A stretch of 8,202 nt of DNA from Actinomycetota bacterium (GTDB lineage Bacteria > Actinomycetota > Thermoleophilia > Solirubrobacterales > Solirubrobacteraceae): assembly GCA_019348575.1 (NCBI GenBank), contig JAHWJE010000049.1, positions 1-8,202 of the forward strand, in the 5' to 3' direction. Both the position numbers and the translations under genes were made by a program. Below the pieces are notes generated by a model, which was not told the DNA's origin, searched no databases, and worked only from the letters and a program-made list of their open reading frames with translations. Each line of letters opens with the position of its first letter. Positions within the stretch are counted from its first letter, which is position 1. Below are positions 1 through 5,055 of this stretch, in pieces.

Positions 1-134
1 TGCTGGCCGGCTGGGACGTGCGCACGTCGCTGCGCGTCGGGCGCACCGACCGGCTCACGTGGGAGCTCGGCAAGCCGTCGCTGGAGCGACACGGCGTCGC
101 GCTCGTCGCGGCCACGCTGCCGGCGCGATCCTAG
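1..134 (+). CDS. C-terminal end of an unidentified protein (5' partial)
   Basis: The frame beginning at base 3 is open from the window edge to a TAG at 132-134 and gives 43 residues, with segments such as LAGWDVRTSLRVG and TWELGKPSLERHGVALVAATL. Almost every codon ends in G or C, matching the codon use of the firm genes in this window. That is the main reason for calling it coding. The alternating polar and hydrophobic pattern would suit a C-terminal beta-sheet, but I do not recognise the family and assign no function. The gene converges on the ligase gene, whose stop lies 54 bases away. A chance open frame of this length is possible in GC-rich DNA, so confidence is moderate. Confidence 0.5.
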   Translation, partial: LAGWDVRTSLRVGRTDRLTWELGKPSLERHGVALVAATLPARS

Positions 135-188
135 GAGCGCACCGCCGGCACGGAGCGCCGCCATGACAAGGTCGTGATCGTGCCGTGC

Positions 189-1109
189 CTACGACGCGAG
201 CTGGTCGATCCGGCACTCGGCCGGACGCTTGTCGTCGCGCCAGCGCACGACCTTCGTGCCGTGGCGGATGCGGCCGTCGGAGACATGGTCGAAGGTCACC
301 TCGACGACGAGCTCGGGGCGCAGCGCGACCCACTCGAGATCGCGGCCGTGCGTCCAGCGGGAGGGTTCGCCGCTGCCGCGCTCGCCGGTCTCGTATGGCC
401 GCAGCTCCTCGACGAGCTCGCGCTTGCGCTTTGCCGTGAAGCCGCTCGAGTGACCGACCTCGTGCAGGCGCCCCTCGTCGTCGTAGAGGCCGAGGATGAT
501 CGCGCCGACGGTGTTCTCGGCCTTGCCCGGGCGCCAGCCCATCACGACGGCGTCGATCGTGCGGACGCGCTTGACCTTCACCATCCCCTTGCGCTCGCCG
601 GGCAGGTACGGCGCCGCGAGCTCCTTTGCGATCACGCCCTCCTCGTCGCGCAGCCACCGGCGCGCCCCCTCGACGCTGCGCTGGACGGGCGTCAGCTCGA
701 GCCCGTCGATCGTCTCGAGCACCGCCCGGCGCTCCTCGTAGGGCCGCTCGAGCAGGACGTCGGCGCCGAGCGCGAGCACGTCGAAGGCGACGAAGCGCGC
801 CGGCGTCTCCTCGGCCAGTCGCGCGATGCGCGAGGCGGCGGGGTGGATGCGCTGGCCGAGCGTGTCGAACGACGCCGCGACGAGCTCGCCGTCGATGACG
901 TAGCGCCCCGCGGGGAAGCCGACCTCCGGGAAGTAGCGCGACAGCGACTTGCCGTTGCGCGACTGCAGGTACGCCTCGTCGCCGTCGACGAACGCGATCG
1001 CGCGAAAGCCGTCCCACTTGGGCTCGTAGGCCCAGCCCTCGCCGTCGGGCAGGTTCGCGCGCGGTCGCGCGAGCTGGGGCAGGACCGGCGGGGAGAGGGG
1101 CAGGCTCAC
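189..1109 (-). CDS. ATP-dependent DNA ligase, LigC-like, stand-alone
   Basis: This 306-residue protein seals nicks in DNA using ATP via an enzyme-adenylate intermediate. Seen in the sequence: motif I EPKWDGFRA with the adenylated lysine at K31 and R36 just after; SRNGK at 50-54; DGEL at 73-76; FVAFDVLALG at 106-115; EGVIAK at 157-162; and MVKVKR at 176-181. An OB-fold domain follows, ending in VVRWRDDKRPAECRIDQL. The N-terminal LPLSPPVLPQLA leader and the RIHPAASR segment are typical of actinobacterial LigC and of the ligase domain of LigD. There is no fused polymerase or nuclease domain, and no Ku gene lies in the window. The start is GTG. A GAGG sequence overlapping the upstream transporter's stop, 9 bases away, probably serves as its ribosome site, suggesting translational coupling. 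The role is probably accessory repair, since NAD-dependent LigA usually handles replication. The family is near certain; the exact pathway is inferred. Confidence 0.93.
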   Translation of the reverse strand: MSLPLSPPVLPQLARPRANLPDGEGWAYEPKWDGFRAIAFVDGDEAYLQSRNGKSLSRYFPEVGFPAGRYVIDGELVAASFDTLGQRIHPAASRIARLAEETPARFVAFDVLALGADVLLERPYEERRAVLETIDGLELTPVQRSVEGARRWLRDEEGVIAKELAAPYLPGERKGMVKVKRVRTIDAVVMGWRPGKAENTVGAIILGLYDDEGRLHEVGHSSGFTAKRKRELVEELRPYETGERGSGEPSRWTHGRDLEWVALRPELVVEVTFDHVSDGRIRHGTKVVRWRDDKRPAECRIDQLAS

Positions 1110-1118
1110 GCCAGAAAG

Positions 1119-2108
1119 CTACCTCAGCGATTCGGGTGCGAGTGCGACCGGGGTGGGCGCGAGCGCCTGCGCCCCGCGCAGCTGCAGTGCGACGACCGCG
1201 GCGAGCACGAGCGCTCCGCCGAGCCCCTGCAGCGGAGCGAGCGCCTCGCCGTAGAGCGCCACCGCGAGCGCGACCGTCACGACCGGCTCGAAGGTCGACA
1301 CGATCGACGCCGTCGCCGCGCCGACGCGCTCCATCCCCAGCATGAACGTCACGATCGGCAGCACGGTCGAGAGCGTCGCGATCGCGACGATCCACAGCCA
1401 GCCGTCCGCCGTGAACCGCAGGCCGGCGCCGATCGCGCCGGCCAGCAGGAACGTCGCCGCCGCGCCCGTCGCGACGAGCGCCGCCAGCAGGATCGGGTCG
1501 ATCCGCCGCACGACGCTCTCGGCGACGAGGATGTAGATCGCGTACGTGACGCCCGCGCCGAGCGCGAGCAGCACGCCCGCCGTCTCCAGGCCGCGCGTGC
1601 CGCCGCCGAGCAGCACGAGCGCGGCGCCCGCGCTGGCGAGCGCGAGCGCGAGCGCCTTGGAGGGCGTGACGCGCTCGCGGCCGAGGACGACCGCGCCGCA
1701 GAACACGAGCGCCGGGTAGGTGTACAGCAGCAGCGACGTCAGCGACGCGTCGATGCGCTCGAGCGCCGAGAAGAAGAGGCCGGCCTGGGCGGCGTAGCCG
1801 ATCGCGCCGAGCCCGAGGCAGGCGAGCGTGGCGCGGCGCGACGGACGCAACGCCTGCGACGCCGTACCGCCCGCCGCCGCGCCCGCGGCGCCACGGCGGG
1901 CGCCGCCCGGCGCGCGCAGGGCGACGATCGCCCACAGGACGCTCGCCGCGAGCACGAAGCGCGCGGCGAGCAGCGCCGTGAGGCCGAGCCCGGCTGCATA
2001 GGCCTCCTTGGCGAAGATCGCCATGAGGCCGAAGCCGACGGCCGAGAGCAGGCACAGCGCGACGCCTGCGGTGCGCCGCTGCGCTTCAGATCTTGCGCCG
2101 GATGCCAC
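1119..2108 (-). CDS. EamA/DMT-family transporter (10 membrane spans)
   Basis: This is a 329-residue inner-membrane protein of the drug/metabolite transporter superfamily, built of two tandem five-helix EamA repeats. Hydrophobic segments fall at about 13-33, 43-63, 94-114, 121-143, 152-168, 176-196, 205-229, 236-257, 265-288 and 293-310. The sequence LLLYTYPALVF in the first repeat and ASIVSTFEPVVTVALA in the second are typical of the family, as is the Glu after the last-but-one helix (ALYGEAL). Family members mostly export amino acids, nucleosides or other small metabolites; the substrate cannot be read from sequence. The loop after the second helix (about 65-92) is unusually long and Ala/Gly/Arg-rich. 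The GTG start was chosen because it leaves a short polar, basic N-terminus before helix 1. It overlaps the end of the small upstream gene by 23 bases. No good Shine-Dalgarno is visible, so coupling to that gene is likely. Confidence 0.9.
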   Translation of the reverse strand: MASGARSEAQRRTAGVALCLLSAVGFGLMAIFAKEAYAAGLGLTALLAARFVLAASVLWAIVALRAPGGARRGAAGAAAGGTASQALRPSRRATLACLGLGAIGYAAQAGLFFSALERIDASLTSLLLYTYPALVFCGAVVLGRERVTPSKALALALASAGAALVLLGGGTRGLETAGVLLALGAGVTYAIYILVAESVVRRIDPILLAALVATGAAATFLLAGAIGAGLRFTADGWLWIVAIATLSTVLPIVTFMLGMERVGAATASIVSTFEPVVTVALAVALYGEALAPLQGLGGALVLAAVVALQLRGAQALAPTPVALAPESLR

Positions 2109-2211
2109 GCTCGGGGCGTTCGTCGAAGCCGGGGCGCGACTCCGCGCCGTGGCGGTAGGCGAGCACCTCGAAGAGCGCGAATCCTGCGAGGAGGGCGATG
2201 AACGTGAGCAT
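2086..2211 (-). CDS. Small single-span membrane protein, 41 residues
   Basis: An ATG-started frame of 41 codons encodes MLTFIALLAGFALFEVLAYR followed by a charged tail rich in Arg, Glu and Asp (residues 20-40). Residues 2-19 form one hydrophobic helix. An acidic residue (E15) lies inside it, and basic residues follow directly, so the C-terminus probably faces the cytoplasm. From memory, the RHGAESRPG segment after the helix resembles tiny actinobacterial membrane proteins with an R-x-G-x-(D/E)-S-R motif; I could not check this. The gene is first in the cluster with the EamA transporter and ligase and overlaps the transporter's start by 23 bases. No Shine-Dalgarno is visible upstream. The function is unknown; co-translation suggests a partner of the transporter, but it may simply be a neighbour. 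Confidence 0.7.
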   Translation of the reverse strand: MLTFIALLAGFALFEVLAYRHGAESRPGFDERPERGIRRKI

Positions 2212-2212
2212 G

Positions 2213-2227
2213 CGTCGATGATCGACG
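2213..2227. repeat. Odd-centred inverted repeat in the divergent LysR/EamA-cluster region
   Basis: CGTCGAT-G-ATCGACG has two perfect 7-base arms around a single central base. It lies just upstream of the start codon of the small membrane protein (one base between) and overlaps the candidate -35 of the LysR gene. It could be a regulator-binding site or a chance palindrome in GC-rich DNA. It does not have T-N11-A spacing. Confidence 0.4.
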
Positions 2228-2250
2228 TTTGTGTGCTCTAGCGGTAGCCT
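2222..2250 (+). promoter_or_regulatory. Candidate promoter of the LysR gene
   Basis: A -35-like TCGACG (2222-2227, four of six matches to TTGACA) and a -10-like TAGCCT (2245-2250) are separated by 17 bases. Transcription would then start near 2257, giving a leader of about 25 bases that includes the AAGGGA ribosome site. This is a motif match only. On the opposite strand I find only a poor pair (TTGAGG with TACCGC, 19 bases apart) for the transporter cluster. Confidence 0.3.
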
Positions 2251-2257
2251 TGGTTGT

Positions 2258-2272
2258 CTTGACGACCTCAAG
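2258..2272. promoter_or_regulatory. Candidate LysR-type operator (T-N11-A box)
   Basis: CTTGA-CGACC-TCAAG is a perfect 5-base dyad with a 5-base spacer and contains T-N11-A (T2259, A2271), the classic LysR-family box. It lies 9 bases before the LysR start codon, at the predicted transcription start, and partly covers the AAGGGA ribosome site. That position would suit negative autoregulation and control of the divergent transporter cluster. The assignment is an inference from sequence and position. Confidence 0.45.
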
Positions 2273-2281
2273 GGATCGCCT

Positions 2282-3247
2282 ATGAATCTCCAGCAGCTGC
2301 AGTATGTCCTCGCGTCGCTCGAGCACGGCTCGTTCAGCGCCGCAGCGCAGGCGCTGCACCTCGCCCAGCCGTCGCTGTCCGAGCAGATCCGGCTGCTCGA
2401 GGCCGAGCTCGGCGTCGCGCTCTTCCAGCGCGTCGGCCGCGGCCTCGTCCCGACCGAGGCCGCGCGCGCGCTGCGCCCGCACGCCGAGGCAGCGCTGGCC
2501 GCCGTCGAAGCCGCCCGCGCGTCGGTCGGCGCCGTCCGCGAGCTGCGCGCCGGCACGGCGGCGTTCGGCACGTTCGGCACCGCGCGCACCTACCTGGGCA
2601 CCGACCTCGTCGAGGACTTTCGCCGCAGCCACCCCGACGTGCGCGTGCGCATCGTCGGCCAGAACTCCTCCGAGACCGTCGAGGCGATCCGCGACGGCGA
2701 GCTCGAGGCGGGGCTCGTCGTGCTGCCGGTCGACGACCGCGGCCTGGAGATCCGCCCGGCGATGCGCGACGAGGTGCTCTACGTCTCGGGCGATCGCGGG
2801 CGGTTGCGTCTTGCGATGACGATGCAGCGCCTGGCGAGCGCTCCGCTGATCCTCTCCGAGGCGAGCTGGGGCAGCGAGGACCCGACGCGGCGCCAGCTGC
2901 GCGAGCTCGCCCAGCGCGCCGGCGTGACGATCGAGCCGCAGATCGACGTGGAGGACGTCGAGGTCGCGCTCGAGCTCGCCGCCCGCGGCCTGGGCGACAC
3001 GATCGCGCCGGCGGGGATGCTGCGCCGGCTGGCGTCGAGCGAGCTCGGCTGGGTTCCGTTCGCCGAACCGATCTACGAGACGTTCGCCTTCACCTGGCGC
3101 CGCGGCGCGCAGCTCTCCCCGGCGACGAAGGCGTTCATGACGTTCGCCGAACGGCGGCTGGACGCGCTCGCGGAGCTCCTGCGCAGCGAGCCGCCGCGCC
3201 GGCGCGCGCCGCAGATCCACTCGACCAGCTCGACAGCCGGCTCGTAG
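2282..3247 (+). CDS. LysR-family transcriptional regulator
   Basis: This is a 321-residue DNA-binding regulator of usual LysR length. Residues 1-60 form the winged helix-turn-helix: NLQQLQYVLASLEHGSFSAA, then the QPSLSEQIRLLEAELG recognition helix and wing. A linker helix rich in Ala and Arg follows at about 60-85. The effector-binding domain covers about 88-290, with sequences such as FRRSHPDVRVRIVG and IRDGELEAGLVVLP. The last 20 or so residues form a polar tail. The ATG at 2282 was chosen over an in-frame GTG at 2231. It begins right at the conserved N-terminus and has AAGGGA (2270-2275) six bases upstream. The gene is divergent from the small-protein/EamA/ligase cluster, the usual arrangement of a LysR regulator with its target. 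A T-N11-A dyad lies in between. The effector is unknown; it may be whatever the transporter exports. Confidence 0.95.
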   Translation: MNLQQLQYVLASLEHGSFSAAAQALHLAQPSLSEQIRLLEAELGVALFQRVGRGLVPTEAARALRPHAEAALAAVEAARASVGAVRELRAGTAAFGTFGTARTYLGTDLVEDFRRSHPDVRVRIVGQNSSETVEAIRDGELEAGLVVLPVDDRGLEIRPAMRDEVLYVSGDRGRLRLAMTMQRLASAPLILSEASWGSEDPTRRQLRELAQRAGVTIEPQIDVEDVEVALELAARGLGDTIAPAGMLRRLASSELGWVPFAEPIYETFAFTWRRGAQLSPATKAFMTFAERRLDALAELLRSEPPRRRAPQIHSTSSTAGS

Positions 3248-3249
3248 AG

Positions 3250-3267
3250 CGCGTCAGTCGCGACGCG
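3250..3267. terminator. Weak candidate stem-loop between convergent LysR and SDR genes
   Basis: CGCGTC (3250-3255) pairs with GACGCG (3262-3267) around a 6-base loop. It lies across the six-base gap and the last codons of the minus-strand dehydrogenase gene. There is no T-tract on either side, and stems of this size arise by chance in such GC-rich DNA. Confidence 0.2.
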
Positions 3268-4051
3268 GCGCGGCGGCCGGGCCGCGCAGCCGCCGCAGGA
3301 CGCGGTCGGCGATGCTCGGCGACAGGCCGTTGAGGATCCCCATGCCCCGCACGAGCCGACGGTAGTGCAGGTGGCGGCTGTCGCGCTCGACGGCCCGGAT
3401 GATCCGCTGCGCGAGCGCGTCGGGGGACGCGGCGGCGGGACCGCCGCGATACCACGCGGGCATCCGCGCGCGCTGGTGGTCGTGCAGCGAGGTGCGGATC
3501 TCACCGGGATAGACGGTGGTGACCGAGACGCCGCTGCCGGCGAGCTCGTGGCGCAGCGCCTCGGCGAACATCCGCTGCGCGGCCTTCGTCGCGCTGTAGG
3601 CCGCTGCCCCGGGAAAGCCCCGCAGCGCCACGCCGGAGGACATCACGACGACGTGTCCGCTGCCCTGCTCGAGCATGAAGGGCAGCGCCGCCTGCACCGT
3701 GTGCACGGTGCCGAGCCAGTTGACGGCCGTCATGTGCTCGATCTTCTGGAGGCTCTGCTCGGCGACCGGCTCGTAGTGCGCGATCCCCGCATTCGCGACC
3801 AGCAGATCGAGGCGGCCGGCGGCAGCGACGAACGTCTCGACGGCGGTGGCGATCGAGGCCGGCAGCGCGACGTCGCAGATCAGCGGGTAGTGGGTGCCGG
3901 GCAGCTCGGCGGCGAGCGCTTCGAGGTCCGCCGCCGAGCGTGCCGCAAGGCCGACGGTCGCGCCGCGCTGCGCGAGCCCGCGGGCGACGGCGAGGCCGAT
4001 CCCGCGCGAGGCGCCGGTGACGAGCGCGCGGGTGCCGGCTGCGATCTGCAC
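3254..4051 (-). CDS. Short-chain dehydrogenase/reductase (SDR)
   Basis: This 265-residue classical SDR is an NAD(P)-dependent oxidoreductase acting on a hydroxyl or carbonyl group, probably cytosolic. The cofactor site is TGASRGIG (12-19). AAR at 36-38 puts an Arg after the second strand, which favours NADP. CDV at 59-61 and NAG at 87-89 are also in place. The catalytic set is complete: N111, S139 (in VVVMSSGVA), Y152 and K156 (YSATK). PGEIRT follows at the usual place. The C-terminal region (about 205-265) is Arg-rich and specific to this protein, so the substrate cannot be assigned. The GTG start lies six codons before the first Rossmann strand. No Shine-Dalgarno precedes it, but a -10-like TAGCAT ends eight bases upstream, suggesting a leaderless message. 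The gene is divergent from the DtxR-family regulator and could be one of its targets. Confidence 0.93.
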   Translation of the reverse strand: MQIAAGTRALVTGASRGIGLAVARGLAQRGATVGLAARSAADLEALAAELPGTHYPLICDVALPASIATAVETFVAAAGRLDLLVANAGIAHYEPVAEQSLQKIEHMTAVNWLGTVHTVQAALPFMLEQGSGHVVVMSSGVALRGFPGAAAYSATKAAQRMFAEALRHELAGSGVSVTTVYPGEIRTSLHDHQRARMPAWYRGGPAAASPDALAQRIIRAVERDSRHLHYRRLVRGMGILNGLSPSIADRVLRRLRGPAAAPRRD

Positions 4052-4059
4052 GCGAGGCG

Positions 4060-4065
4060 ATGCTA
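4060..4065 (-). promoter_or_regulatory. Candidate -10 element for a leaderless SDR transcript
   Basis: TAGCAT on the minus strand fits the TANNNT -10 pattern and ends eight bases before the SDR GTG. Transcription would begin at or within one or two bases of the start codon. This agrees with the lack of a Shine-Dalgarno sequence. I see no matching -35. Confidence 0.3.
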
Positions 4066-4099
4066 GTGCTGAACTTCGCGCCCGCGCTCCTTGCGGCGG

Positions 4100-4105
4100 T
4101 AGGAT
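4100..4105 (+). promoter_or_regulatory. Candidate -10 element or ribosome site of the DtxR-family gene
   Basis: TAGGAT fits TANNNT and ends eight bases before the ATG at 4114. The AGGA within it could instead be a Shine-Dalgarno with a 9-base spacer. The two readings exclude each other: if this is the -10, the AGGA is not transcribed. No -35 is evident. Confidence 0.3.
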
Positions 4106-4113
4106 CGCTCGAG

Positions 4114-4830
4114 ATGGCCACCGAGCACGCGACCGTCGCCGAAGAGGAGTACCTCCAGACGCTGTTCTGGCTGCAGGAGGCCAAACTGCCGATGACCGGG
4201 GCCAACGTGGCCCGCGCGATGCAGCTCTCGGCTCCGACGGTGCACGAGATGATCGGTCGCCTCGAGCGCGACGGCTACATCACGCGCGCCCACGACAAGA
4301 TCATCAGCTTCACGCCCAGCGGACTGGATCACGCCGAGGGCGTGGTGCGCCGCCACCGGCTCATCGAGCGCTTCCTGACCGACGTGCTCGGCATCCCGTG
4401 GGACGAGGTCCACGAGGAGGCCGAGCGCCTCGAGCACGCGATGAGCCCCGTGCTCGAGGAGCGGATGCTGGCCGCGATCGGCGACGCGAAGACCTGCCCC
4501 CACGGGCATCCGATCACCGCCGGCTCGCGGATCGACGGCGTGCCGCTGGCGGACGTCGCGCAAGGCGCGAAGGTCACGATCCTGCGCTTCGAGAACGAGG
4601 CGGAGGATCTGCTGCACTACCTCAAGGACGCCGGCGTCGAGCCCGGGATGAAGGGCATCGTGGCGGCGACCTCGGGCGACGAGGTCACGGTGAGCTGCGA
4701 GGACGGGCGCGAGTGCAGCGTCACCTTCTCCGTCGCCGAGACCGTCTCGGTGCTCGCCGACCCCTCGCCGCCGTCGCGCATCGCGCTGCCCGAGCAGCTC
4801 GTGCTCGCGCGCGAGCGCTACGGGCGCTAG
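4114..4830 (+). CDS. DtxR/MntR-family metal-dependent repressor, three-domain
   Basis: This is a 238-residue metal-sensing DNA-binding protein. An N-terminal winged helix (about 8-70, with ANVARAMQLSAPTVHEMIGR) is followed by a dimerisation and metal-binding domain (about 71-135) and a FeoA/SH3-like domain (about 148-218). By alignment from memory with DtxR, H81, E85 and H100 match its ancillary site (His79, Glu83, His98). E107 and H108 match Glu105 and His106. Where DtxR has Met10 and Cys102, this protein has E12 and E104; MntR has acidic residues at both places. Manganese sensing is therefore plausible despite DtxR/IdeR-like length, but iron cannot be excluded. The ATG at 4114 was chosen over an in-frame ATG at 4060, because it starts just before the first family helix. 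The 62 bases to the divergent SDR gene would hold any operator, though I see no clear family palindrome. Confidence 0.92.
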   Translation: MATEHATVAEEEYLQTLFWLQEAKLPMTGANVARAMQLSAPTVHEMIGRLERDGYITRAHDKIISFTPSGLDHAEGVVRRHRLIERFLTDVLGIPWDEVHEEAERLEHAMSPVLEERMLAAIGDAKTCPHGHPITAGSRIDGVPLADVAQGAKVTILRFENEAEDLLHYLKDAGVEPGMKGIVAATSGDEVTVSCEDGRECSVTFSVAETVSVLADPSPPSRIALPEQLVLARERYGR

Positions 4831-4848
4831 CGGATAGCTCGCGCGGCC

Positions 4849-4992
4849 TCAGCGACCGATGACGCGGCCGATCGCGAGCGCGACCACGATCACGACGGCG
4901 GCGATCACCAGCAGTGTCCAGAACGCCGCCTCGAGCAGCGTCCCGAGGCCGAAGATCGCGATCAGCGCGATGATCAACAAAAGCCAGAGCAC
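4849..4992 (-). CDS. Small hydrophobic membrane protein, 47 residues
   Basis: This short minus-strand frame starts at GTG (4992) and ends at TGA (4849). It encodes MLWLLLIIALIAIFGLGTLL, then an EAAFW turn, then a second hydrophobic run of Val, Ile and Ala ending in IGRVIGR. The two hydrophobic helices, a short acidic turn and a basic C-terminus indicate a two-span membrane protein. An in-frame TAG at 5023-5025 limits the N-terminus. If an ATC codon at 5002-5004 were used instead, ITGD would be added. From memory, very small proteins of this shape are common in actinobacteria and are simply called hydrophobic proteins. It lies 63 bases downstream of the aminotransferase gene on the same strand and 18 bases from the convergent DtxR-family stop. 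The function is unknown. The composition is very unlikely for a chance frame. Confidence 0.72.
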   Translation of the reverse strand: MLWLLLIIALIAIFGLGTLLEAAFWTLLVIAAVVIVVALAIGRVIGR

Positions 4993-5055
4993 GTCGCCGG
5001 TGATACCCGCGGCCGGGTGGCGCTATCGCGAAGCTGTCATCCTGCGGACCGGCGG

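Noticed and set aside
162..176. CATGAC-AAG-GTCGTG stem between the convergent partial gene and the ligase.
   Set aside because: It is six pairs including one G-U with a 3-base loop and no T-tract, too weak to call a terminator.
55..2055. Very long open frames antisense to or out of frame with the ligase, transporter, LysR, aminotransferase and RecQ genes (several over 300 codons).
   Set aside because: They are Arg/Ala-rich low-complexity translations without family motifs, as expected from alternative frames in GC-rich coding DNA. The overlapping frames have complete, recognisable domains.
2231..2281. Extension of the LysR gene to an in-frame GTG at 2231.
   Set aside because: The added 17 residues precede the conserved LysR N-terminus. 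The GTG would lie upstream of the candidate -10. The ATG at 2282 has a well-spaced AAGGGA.
4089..4100. The 12-base CCTTGCGGCGGT, repeated at 6211-6222 before another + strand gene.
   Set aside because: A near-copy (CCTTGCGGCGGC) lies inside coding sequence near 6278, and the word is Ala-codon-like and GC-rich. Two copies at different distances from the starts do not support a shared element.
4060..4113. Extension of the DtxR-family gene to an ATG at 4060.
   Set aside because: It would add 18 residues not seen before the first helix in this family, and it would cover most of the divergent promoter region. The ATG at 4114 fits the family start.
3250..4113. Possible mobile element or defence system around the SDR and DtxR-family genes.
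   Set aside because: No terminal repeats, target duplications, transposase, integrase or defence domains are visible. Codon use is uniform with the rest of the window.
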